A DNA stretch of 64,000 bases. Origin: Rhodopirellula islandica (GTDB taxonomy: Bacteria; Planctomycetota; Planctomycetia; Pirellulales; Pirellulaceae). Every line of letters starts with the position of its first letter. Position 1 is the first letter of the stretch. The translations under genes were made by a program, and so were the position numbers. Where the stretch lies: NCBI RefSeq assembly GCF_001027925.1, contig NZ_LECT01000007.1, positions 369,852-433,851 of the forward strand, read 5' to 3'. The notes below the pieces were generated by a model. The model saw nothing but the letters and a program-made list of their open reading frames with translations. It was not told the origin of the DNA and ran no database searches. Shown here piece after piece: positions 56,989-64,000 of this stretch.

Positions 56989-58770
56989 ATGTCTACCGAC
57001 GCTTCCGAAACGAATGCTGCACCGACCACCGCGCCCGAGAAACCCATCAAGCTCAGCCCGGTCGAGAAGATCAAAGAAGAAAGTCGTTTCCTGAAGGGCT
57101 CGATCGATCAAGAATTGGCGGATCCAGTGGATCACTTCGACAATTCGAACATCCAGCTGCTGAAGTTCCACGGGTCTTATCAGCAAGACGATCGTGACAA
57201 ACGTGCCGAGCTGAAAAAGGCCGGTGGCGGGAAAGCTTACACGATGATGGTTCGGTGCCGGATTCCGGGCGGTCGCATGAGCTCAGCACAGTTGGTCGCG
57301 CACTTGGACATGTGCGATGAGTTGGGTGATTCCACGTTGAAAATCACCACCCGGCAAACGCTGCAATTGCACGGCATCTTGAAGGGCGATCTGCGGGAGA
57401 CAATTCGCCGAATCAATGACGTCGAGCTCTCCACACTGGCGGCTTGCGGCGATGTGAACCGGAACATCATGTGCTGTCCCGCAAAACGCGTGGGCGGAAT
57501 CCACGATCAGCTCAATGTGTTCACAGATCAGCTGACGGTCGCTCTCGCGCCGCAGACGCCGGCCTATCACGAATTGTGGCTGACGGATCCCGACACCGGT
57601 GAGAAGACTTTGGCGGGGGGCGGAGAGCCTGATTCGTCGAATGCTCCGGTCATTGATGAACCGTTGTACGGCCCGACCTACTTGCCGCGGAAATTCAAAA
57701 TCGGCATCGCCCTGCCGGAAGACAACTGCATCGACATCTACACCCAGGACCTTGGGTACTTGGCCGTGGTTCGGGACGGCAAAATCATTGGTTACAACGT
57801 TTCGGTCGGCGGCGGCATGGGCCGCACCCCGAGTGCGAAGAAAACCTTCCCTGCACTCGGCAAACGCATGGCGTTTGTGACGCCGGAGCAAGCCGTGGAG
57901 GTGGCCAAGGCGGTCGTCATCGTGCAACGGGACAACGGCAACCGCAGCGATCGAAAGGTGGCTCGTTTGAAGTACTTGATCGCGGATTGGGGCGTCGAGA
58001 AATTCCGCACCGAGGTTGAGAAAGTGTTCGGCGGCCCGCTCGCCGATTGCACCGAAGATGATGTGCACGAGTTCGACGACCACATGGGATGGCAGGAACA
58101 GGGCGATGGCAAGTTGTCCTACGGCCTGAACATTGAAAACGGTCGCTTGTACGACAATGAGCAAGTTCAAGTGAAAGCAGCGATTCGAGCCGTCTGCGCT
58201 CGCTTCAATCGCGAGATTCGTTTGACCAGCCATCAGAGCATGATCTTCTGTGACATCGATCCTTCTGAAAAGGAAGAACTGATCGAGATCCTGAAGTCGC
58301 ACGGGCTTCGGACGACCGAGGAAACCAGCACCGTTCGTCGTTGGTCGATCGCCTGTGTGGCGCTGCCGACCTGCGGTTTGGCCATCACTGAATCAGAACG
58401 TCGTTTGCCGAGCATCATCGATTCGATCGAAGAGCCTTTGGCCAAGTTGGGACTCAGCAACGAACGGTTCACCATCCGGATGACCGGTTGCCCCAATGGC
58501 TGTGCACGGCCCTACAACGCCGATTTGGCCCTGGTCGGTCGCTCGGTGGGCAAATACACGTTGTTTGCCGGCGGTGGATGGTTGGGCAATCGCTTGGCTT
58601 ACATCTACAAAGACCAGGTGCCGGATTCAGAGGTCACCGCGGAGTTGACCGGCATTTTTGCAGCGTTCAAAGCCAATCGCGAAGAAGGGGAATCGCTCGG
58701 AACATTCTGCGATCGCGTCGGTGCCGAGAAATTGGCTGAGCTAGCCGAAGCTGCCCCGCTGCCTGCCTGA
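56989..58770 (+). CDS. Assimilatory sulfite/nitrite reductase hemoprotein
   Basis: Protein of 593 aa from the ATG at 56989. Two ferredoxin-like half domains and two siroheme/4Fe-4S halves are seen: SRFLKGSIDQELADPVDHF, KITTRQTLQLHGI, and the cluster-binding cysteines C-x5-C in CVALPTC plus C-x3-C in TGCPNGC (near residues 456-500). By pattern it is a sulfite reductase beta subunit or ferredoxin-type, reducing sulfite to sulfide with siroheme; nitrite reductase remains possible. No flavoprotein partner is in the window, so a ferredoxin donor is likely. Confidence 0.9.
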   Translation: MSTDASETNAAPTTAPEKPIKLSPVEKIKEESRFLKGSIDQELADPVDHFDNSNIQLLKFHGSYQQDDRDKRAELKKAGGGKAYTMMVRCRIPGGRMSSAQLVAHLDMCDELGDSTLKITTRQTLQLHGILKGDLRETIRRINDVELSTLAACGDVNRNIMCCPAKRVGGIHDQLNVFTDQLTVALAPQTPAYHELWLTDPDTGEKTLAGGGEPDSSNAPVIDEPLYGPTYLPRKFKIGIALPEDNCIDIYTQDLGYLAVVRDGKIIGYNVSVGGGMGRTPSAKKTFPALGKRMAFVTPEQAVEVAKAVVIVQRDNGNRSDRKVARLKYLIADWGVEKFRTEVEKVFGGPLADCTEDDVHEFDDHMGWQEQGDGKLSYGLNIENGRLYDNEQVQVKAAIRAVCARFNREIRLTSHQSMIFCDIDPSEKEELIEILKSHGLRTTEETSTVRRWSIACVALPTCGLAITESERRLPSIIDSIEEPLAKLGLSNERFTIRMTGCPNGCARPYNADLALVGRSVGKYTLFAGGGWLGNRLAYIYKDQVPDSEVTAELTGIFAAFKANREEGESLGTFCDRVGAEKLAELAEAAPLPA

Positions 58771-58827
58771 TCGGGTTGCGAGCGGGGGCGGAGCAAGGGT
58801 GCTCGCTCGAAAACTCATGGAAACGCA

Positions 58828-58857
58828 AAACGGCTTGGTGATTTCACCGAGCCGTTT
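58828..58857. terminator. Bidirectional terminator
   Basis: Stem aaacggcttggtg (58828-58840) pairs with caccgagccgttt (58845-58857) over a short loop, followed by gttttgg on the plus strand and a T-rich end (from gcaaaa) on the minus strand. It separates the convergent reductase and PAS-GAF-receiver genes. Confidence 0.8.
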
Positions 58858-58937
58858 GTTTTGGAGGAGTGAGTGATTCGGAGTTCGCAGACGATTTCGT
58901 CCTGCGCCGGCCGGTCACTCTGGTTCGCAAGCCGAAC

Positions 58938-60782
58938 TCAGCAAATGGAGTTCTTCGTTCCGCCGGATGCGGTTCGGGCAGCGTCAGGGTCCTCGTCGCC
59001 AGGAGGATTGCCATCGGGTGAGGCGCCGGGAGGATGCTGCACGTTGGGGTTGGCTTCGATCACCGTTTTCAAGACATCGATCAGTTGATCCAGGCGGAAC
59101 GGTTTGAACAGAACCGCCTTGGGGTGCAAGCCATTTTGCTTGGCTTTCACAATCGAGTGTCCGGGGTCGTAACCGAACCCGGTCATCAGGATCATCGGCA
59201 CGTGCGCCATGACCTTTTCAAGACGCAGCATCAATTGGTAGCCGCTGTAGTCGGGCAGTTTGATGTCGCTGATGATCGCGTCATAGCTGTCGTCGCCCGC
59301 ACTCCGGCGGACCATCAAGACCGCTTCGTCACCTTCGTGGGCGGTTTCAACGACACAGCCGTATCGTTCGAGCAACTGGTGGGCGTCTTCGCGAACTTGT
59401 TCGTCGTCGTCGACGACCAGGATCCGGCGGGCGCGGAGGATCGCGTTTTGGTCCAGTTTCTCGTCCGCGGGAACGGCTTCCAGGGGAGTCATCTTTTGGC
59501 CGATCTGCTGGATCGTCCGTTTGATGTCGCGGGAGTTTTGCAGGATCCGGCGGAGGCGATCCATCACTTCGGGGCTGTGCCCGATGTAGCCTTCCATCAC
59601 GTGGACGGCGTCGTTGAGGATCGCATCGACCGGCAAAGCGACTGCGCTATGAATCGCATCGCAGCTCTGTTGAGCCGTGTTGGCTTTTTGAGCGACCAGA
59701 AGCTCAAGTGTGTTCAGGGCGAACGCAATGTCGCGAGCGAAGATCTCCAGGAACTGCAGATCGCTGTCGCTGAAGGCTGCCACGTCGGGGCTTTCGACGT
59801 TGATGGTCCCCAGCACTTGATCGTGCAGGACCAGCGGGACCGTCAGGGAGCTGCGGGCGTCGGCGACACCGGGGATGAAGAGCGGGTCGTTTTGAACGTC
59901 GTGACAGACGTAACTGACACCGCTGGCGGCAACGTACCCTGTGATGCCGTTCTCTCGCGGGTGAGCGGAAAGGCGGCGGTCGGAGGCTTCCTCATCGATG
60001 CCGACGCTGAGCAACGGGATCAGGTCGCCGGTGGTTTGCTCGAGCACTCGAATCTCGATGACTTCGAAATTCAGCAGATCGCGGAGGTAGTGCTGGATGT
60101 TGTCTTTCAAAAGGTCGATTCGGTCATCGACCTCCATCATGAAGATTTCGTTGGGTCGCAGGTCAGCGAGTTCCCGGCCGGCTTGGTGAATCGCCGCCAG
60201 CTTTTGTTGCTGCAGGATTTCGTCGGTGATCTCGCCGACGGTGACGATCAAGTTGCGGGGAGATTCCGCGGAGCGAATGGGTGCGGCGTGGACCTGGAAA
60301 TACTGGTTGTCCATGCTGTGGAGCGTGGAGCTGCTTTCGTCCCCGGTGGCCAAGGCGGTGTGGAAGGGGCAGAAATCCGGCCCCATGATCTCGGGGTTGT
60401 GCAGCAATTCGTAGAACGTCATCCCGAGTGGGGTGCCGGCGGGACGTCCCGCCCATTGCAGCAGGCGATGATTGGCCCAGATCACGCGCAGATCGGCGTC
60501 GAGCAGCGCGACACCTTCGGGCATGTCGCGGAGCATCAATCCGCTCTGCATCATGCCACGAATTTCGGATGTCTGGGGAAGGCTGGTGCGATCCATCCAA
60601 ATCCCAGCGACATCCTCCTCTTCGAGCAATGGAAATGCGTCGACGATTGATTCGCAAAACACCCATTCAATGGATGGTGCGTGCGTACCTTCGGCGGATG
60701 TGTCCTGAGACAACAACGCTTCTGGCAGCGAGGATCGATCCGGAGGCGAGCTTGGGGCGCCGACACAGATGACCTTTGGCAT
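58938..60782 (-). CDS. PAS-GAF-receiver signalling protein
   Basis: Protein of 614 aa; the ATG at 60782 begins MPKVICVGAPSSPPD. Order: N-terminal degenerate receiver-like segment (about 1-70), PAS (about 76-190, LDADLRVIWANHRLL), GAF (about 196-354), a helical segment resembling the HisKA dimerisation region but with no His-kinase ATPase, and a full receiver (about 450-570) with DDDE, phospho-acceptor Asp in ISDIKLPDYSG, and Lys in VLFKPFRLDQ. The C-terminal tail is Pro/Gly/Asp-rich. With no ATPase it must receive phosphate from a separate kinase or act as an adaptor. Confidence 0.88.
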   Translation of the reverse strand: MPKVICVGAPSSPPDRSSLPEALLSQDTSAEGTHAPSIEWVFCESIVDAFPLLEEEDVAGIWMDRTSLPQTSEIRGMMQSGLMLRDMPEGVALLDADLRVIWANHRLLQWAGRPAGTPLGMTFYELLHNPEIMGPDFCPFHTALATGDESSSTLHSMDNQYFQVHAAPIRSAESPRNLIVTVGEITDEILQQQKLAAIHQAGRELADLRPNEIFMMEVDDRIDLLKDNIQHYLRDLLNFEVIEIRVLEQTTGDLIPLLSVGIDEEASDRRLSAHPRENGITGYVAASGVSYVCHDVQNDPLFIPGVADARSSLTVPLVLHDQVLGTINVESPDVAAFSDSDLQFLEIFARDIAFALNTLELLVAQKANTAQQSCDAIHSAVALPVDAILNDAVHVMEGYIGHSPEVMDRLRRILQNSRDIKRTIQQIGQKMTPLEAVPADEKLDQNAILRARRILVVDDDEQVREDAHQLLERYGCVVETAHEGDEAVLMVRRSAGDDSYDAIISDIKLPDYSGYQLMLRLEKVMAHVPMILMTGFGYDPGHSIVKAKQNGLHPKAVLFKPFRLDQLIDVLKTVIEANPNVQHPPGASPDGNPPGDEDPDAARTASGGTKNSIC

Positions 60783-61281
60783 GATCCTACCTCCCCCCGT
60801 TTCAATCTTGACCGTTGGCTGGGTCGTGCGAACAGTGTTCCAGTAACGTCGTCTTTCACGCCCGGTTTGGGAACCACATCCCGGGAATTTTTGCAGAATT
60901 CCTGTGGGTTTCATTTCCCACCTGCATTCTACGCAGGAATCAATCGGCAGGTGCGAACGCGAATTCTTCGCGTGCGAGGAATCGGTGGGTGCAGATGAGG
61001 GGATTGAGAGAGTTTTGCGAAATTTCCTATCGGAGTGCGCGTTTGATGTCAGTTTCACGCTTACTCTCACTGCATCGATCCCGGAACGTTCGTGTTTCTG
61101 GGACGACTGAACAAAAACTAAGCTTTAATCGGTCCGATTGATTGACCGCATTGTTGACACTGCTTACCTGGTACCTACATTTTGGGGTAGCGGGCATTGT
61201 TGCCCAGAGTACGCAGCCGTTAAAGCTTACCCGTGTTTCTTCTGTTGCCTCACAGGCTGTGAGCGTTTTTGGAGGTTTTTG
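60783..61281. promoter_or_regulatory. Upstream region and probable promoter of the YTV gene
   Basis: About 500 bp without a gene between divergent genes. ttgaca at 61154-61159 is followed after 16 bp by tacatt at 61176-61181, a sigma-70-like pair. The 5' leader would be about 95 nt and contains a small hairpin (ctcaca-ggc-tgtgag, 61249-61263). A strong Shine-Dalgarno ggagg at 61271-61275 lies 6 nt before the ATG at 61282. Confidence 0.6.
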
Positions 61282-63654
61282 ATGAGATCGAACGTATTAC
61301 GGATGGTTCTTGGACTCACAGCAGCAATGTTGCTTGCAGTGAATGTCTACGCAGGATGCGGAGATTGTGGTGGATGTGCTAGCGGCGACGGATGCGTCTC
61401 CGATGGCGGTGGTGCCACAGTCATGGGCGGCGGCTACGCCGGCGCCAGCTACGGTAACGCGGGTGCTTGTGGCCCAACCGTTTCCTATCAAACGCAGACG
61501 GTAATGCGTTCTCAGTACGTGACTGAGACTCGGATGGTTCCAACCACCACGTACCAACGTCAAACGCAAACTCGCATGCGTAGCGTGACCAAGCAAGTGG
61601 CTCGCGTTGAAAGCCGCGAACAAGAGTACACGGTCAACGTGCCGCAAACTCAAACCCGTACGGAAACCTACGACGTTCAAGTCGCAGTTCCTTACACCGA
61701 AGAAGAAACCTACTCGGTTCAAGTTCCTGTCACGACAGAAGTCGAACAGTCTTACCAAGTGTCGGTTCCTTACACCGAAAACATGGAACAGTCGTACCAA
61801 GTTTGCGTCCCCTACACCGAGCAGCTTGAGCAAAGCTACACGGTCCAGGTCCCGTACACCGAGACCAAGACGCAAACCTACACCGTCAACGTTCCTTACA
61901 CCGAGCAACAAGAGCAAACCTACACGGTTCAAGTTCCTGTTCAGCAAACGCGTGAAGAAACCTACCAAGTGTCGGTTCCTTACACCGAAGAAATGGAGCA
62001 AAGCTACACGGTTCAAGTTCCTGTCACGAGCACGCAAACCCAGACTTACCAAGTTTGCGTTCCTTACACCGAAACATTGACCCAGACCTACACGGTTCAG
62101 GTTCCTTACACCGAAACCAAAACGCAGACCTACACGGTCAACGTTCCTTACACCGAAACTGTTGAACAGCCATACACGGTCAGCGTTCCTGTGACGGAGC
62201 AAGTTGCTCAGACCTACACCGTCAACGTTCCTTACACCGAGAACGTTGAGCAAACCTACACGGTTCGCGTTCCTGTTCAAGAAACCAAGACTGCTTTCCG
62301 TACCGTTACCAAGTGCGTCCCCGTGACCAGCATGCGTACCGTGACAAAAGACTTGGGCAGCTACCAATGCCAAGCCGTCGTTTCCGGCGGTGCAGCAGCT
62401 TACGGTAGCGGTGCTGGCGTCTACGCAGCTGGTTCAGGTTGTGGTTCGTCGGCTTGTGGTGGCGGATGTGCAAGCAGCTGTGGCTCTTGCTCAGCTTGCA
62501 CCAGCAGCTGCGGTGGCGGATGTGGCTCGTCGGCTTGTGCTGGCGGATGTGGCGTTGTCGGTGGCGGTGCTGCTTCGGCTGGATCGGCATGCGGACCAAC
62601 TGTTTCGTATCGTCGCGTTTACGTTCCAAACTTGGTGACGGAAGAAGTTCCAACCACCTCGTACCAACGTCAAACACAACAGGTTCCTTACACCTACACG
62701 ACGACTTCGTACACCACGCAAACTCAATCGCGTACGGTTCCTGTCACCAAGTGCCGCACCGAAACTCGTGAGCGTATGGTCAACGTGACCAAGTACCAAA
62801 CTGAAACTCGCACTCGTACCGTTCAGGTTCAAAAGTGCCGTCAAGAACAACGTACTCGTGACTACACCGTCACCAAGTACCGCACCGAAACGAAAACTCG
62901 CGAAGTGCCTGTTCAAAAGACTCGTTTGGAAACTCGCACCCGCGAAATTCCTGTGACGACAATGAAGACCGAAACTCGTACTCGTACCGTTCCTGTCACC
63001 AAAACTCGTGTTGAATCCCGTACTCGTACGGTTCCTTACACCACGATGACAACCGAAGAACGCAGCCGTACGATCACGGTTCAGAAGTGCCGTCAAGAAG
63101 AGCGTACTCGCGACTACACCGTCACGAACTATCGCACTGAAACTCGCACCAAGTCGATTCCAGTGACGAAGACTCGTTTGGAAACTCGCACCCGTTCGAT
63201 TCCTGTGACCAAGACTCGCATGGAAACTCGCACTCGCATGGTTCCTCAAACGACCATGACCAGCGAAGAACGTACCCGTACGGTCAACAAGACCCGCATG
63301 GAAACGCAACAACGCACTCGCGAAGTTGCTTACACCGTCAACACTCCTGAAACTCGTACTCGTACTTACAACGTGACTGTCTATGACACTGTCACCGAAG
63401 AAGTGCCAGAAACCTACAGCGTTTGCGTTCCTGTGCAAACAATGAAGGAAGTTCAAGTTCAGGTTTGTCAGCAAGTCCCAACGACTGTTCAAGTTCCTGT
63501 CTACAGCTCGTCGGCTGCTTACGGTGCTGGCGTTTCCGCCGGTGCTGGTTGCACGTCATGCGGATCAGCTGCTGCTGCACCTGTTAGCTACGAAGCAGCT
63601 CCTGCTGCTCCCGTCATGCAAACCGGTGCTGGTTGCACCAACTGTGGTCAGTGA
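61282..63654 (+). CDS. YTV-repeat cell-wall protein
   Basis: Protein of 790 aa, ATG at 61282 with ggagg 6 nt upstream; signal peptide at about residues 1-24 (ending NVYAG). A Cys/Gly segment follows (CGDCGGCASGDGC). The first repeat block (about 110-340) consists of 14-residue units such as YTVQVPYTETKTQT. A Cys/Gly/Ser linker follows (about 375-440). The second block (about 450-720) is built from units such as RTVPVTKTRVETRT. The C-terminus has GCTSCG and GCTNCG. It matches the YTV repeat family of planctomycete wall proteins, and the flanking Cys clusters suggest disulfide cross-linking. A strong terminator follows. Confidence 0.93.
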   Translation: MRSNVLRMVLGLTAAMLLAVNVYAGCGDCGGCASGDGCVSDGGGATVMGGGYAGASYGNAGACGPTVSYQTQTVMRSQYVTETRMVPTTTYQRQTQTRMRSVTKQVARVESREQEYTVNVPQTQTRTETYDVQVAVPYTEEETYSVQVPVTTEVEQSYQVSVPYTENMEQSYQVCVPYTEQLEQSYTVQVPYTETKTQTYTVNVPYTEQQEQTYTVQVPVQQTREETYQVSVPYTEEMEQSYTVQVPVTSTQTQTYQVCVPYTETLTQTYTVQVPYTETKTQTYTVNVPYTETVEQPYTVSVPVTEQVAQTYTVNVPYTENVEQTYTVRVPVQETKTAFRTVTKCVPVTSMRTVTKDLGSYQCQAVVSGGAAAYGSGAGVYAAGSGCGSSACGGGCASSCGSCSACTSSCGGGCGSSACAGGCGVVGGGAASAGSACGPTVSYRRVYVPNLVTEEVPTTSYQRQTQQVPYTYTTTSYTTQTQSRTVPVTKCRTETRERMVNVTKYQTETRTRTVQVQKCRQEQRTRDYTVTKYRTETKTREVPVQKTRLETRTREIPVTTMKTETRTRTVPVTKTRVESRTRTVPYTTMTTEERSRTITVQKCRQEERTRDYTVTNYRTETRTKSIPVTKTRLETRTRSIPVTKTRMETRTRMVPQTTMTSEERTRTVNKTRMETQQRTREVAYTVNTPETRTRTYNVTVYDTVTEEVPETYSVCVPVQTMKEVQVQVCQQVPTTVQVPVYSSSAAYGAGVSAGAGCTSCGSAAAAPVSYEAAPAAPVMQTGAGCTNCGQ

Positions 63655-63670
63655 TCGCTAGTCCATCGTT

Positions 63671-63697
63671 CACTGGAGGGTGACTCACCCTTCAGTG
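63671..63697 (+). terminator. Hairpin after YTV gene
   Basis: Stem cactggagggtga / tcacccttcagtg at 63671-63697, followed by a short gattttg tail. Likely first terminator of the YTV transcript. Confidence 0.65.
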
Positions 63698-63711
63698 GAT
63701 TTTGAAATCAC

Positions 63712-63747
63712 AAACGGCTCGCATTCAGTTTTGGATGCGAGCCGTTT
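63712..63747 (+). terminator. Strong rho-independent terminator
   Basis: Stem aaacggctcgcat (63712-63724) pairs perfectly with atgcgagccgttt (63735-63747) around a 10-nt loop, with a T-rich flank. Second terminator of the YTV gene. Confidence 0.85.
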
Positions 63748-64000
63748 TCGTTGCCTTGCTACGTCGTGGGCGTGGCTGCTGGTGATGTCCGAGGGCAGAT
63801 CGTTTCGGCGGAGTTCCACCTGCCGCACCTCTCCCGAAACGAAGTTTTGGGGGAAGGTCGAGCGACGCCGTTCAGGCGTACGGGAGGGAGGGGGCCGAGT
63901 ATGGGAAGCGGCGCGCACTGCCCTCCCCCGGTAATCTCGCTCAACGCTCGCTTTCCGCCCCCTCCCGTTTGCAGAGGTCGTGCAGTTTTCTGGTGCTGGG
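63748..64000. repeat. Gene-free right edge, with repeat ends
   Basis: No credible gene. It has GC-rich inverted pieces (cgacgccgttcaggcgt, 63862-63878). At 63974-63989 the 16-mer gaggtcgtgcagtttt recurs and continues ctggtgctggg, like the outer right end of the element at 55667-55879. A further copy of that element may continue past the right edge. Confidence 0.6.

Noticed and set aside
59034..60650. 538-codon open frame on the plus strand
   Set aside because: Antisense of the PAS-GAF-receiver gene; lacks domain patterns.

Overview
The window looks like chromosomal DNA from a marine planctomycete of the Pirellulaceae, close to Rhodopirellula. This is an inference from gene content. It holds four sulfatases in about 10 kb, two DUF1501 genes paired with planctomycete cytochrome (DUF1549/DUF1553) genes, two secreted 3-keto-disaccharide hydrolase (DUF1080) proteins, a YTV-repeat wall protein, a PEP-CTERM protein, many Sec or Tat signal peptides, and few clear Shine-Dalgarno sites. 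No rRNA, tRNA, CRISPR array, prophage or complete transposase gene was recognised.

Layout. 1-6952: 3' part of a giant calcium-binding (RTX-type) adhesin-like protein, running off the left edge. 7285-16931: a same-strand, closely spaced cluster (sulfatase, sulfatase, Gfo/Idh oxidoreductase, DUF1080, DUF1080-like, sulfatase, sulfatase), which looks like a sulfated-glycan degradation operon. It faces a PSD1-DUF1501 pair on the minus strand (17218-22753). 23176-24459: a GT25-like glycosyltransferase fused to a sulfotransferase-like domain that has lost its PAPS motifs. 24896-29037: a secreted alpha/beta hydrolase, then an FAD D-amino-acid dehydrogenase and a DapA/NanA-type enzyme, divergent from a PAS-AraC regulator; this is probably a hydroxyproline or D-amino-acid catabolic unit. 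29165-35073: a Tat-exported unknown, a metallophosphoesterase with a small membrane protein upstream, and a SWIM-SNF2 helicase. 35074-36304: a gene-free tract of tandem ~450-bp units full of hairpins. 36305-44772: a GH5 glycosidase, then DUF1501 / DUF1549-DUF1553 / WD40-cytochrome genes with overlapping or nearly touching ends. 44895-51472: a PEP-CTERM trypsin-like protease, a hemolysin III membrane protein, an esterase, a lone M41-like peptidase, two small secreted proteins, DUF952, a membrane protein and 3-methyladenine glycosylase. 52026-55605: a divergent trio of a TelA-like protein, a tail-anchored small protein and a long coiled-coil protein; this is the best candidate here for an undescribed system. 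55957-63654: folD, a sulfite/nitrite reductase hemoprotein, a PAS-GAF-receiver protein and the YTV wall protein.

Gene cooperation (inference): sulfatases, GH5, oxidoreductase and DUF1080 proteins would strip and cleave sulfated polysaccharides outside the cytoplasm, with the DUF1501/cytochrome modules acting beside them in the cell envelope.

The intergenic DNA is unusually structured. A dispersed ~127-bp inverted-repeat element occurs in at least four places. One copy is split by a 304-bp palindromic MITE-like insertion with a 7-bp target duplication. A third element type has 16-bp terminal inverted repeats at 55667-55879, and the same end recurs at the right edge of the window.
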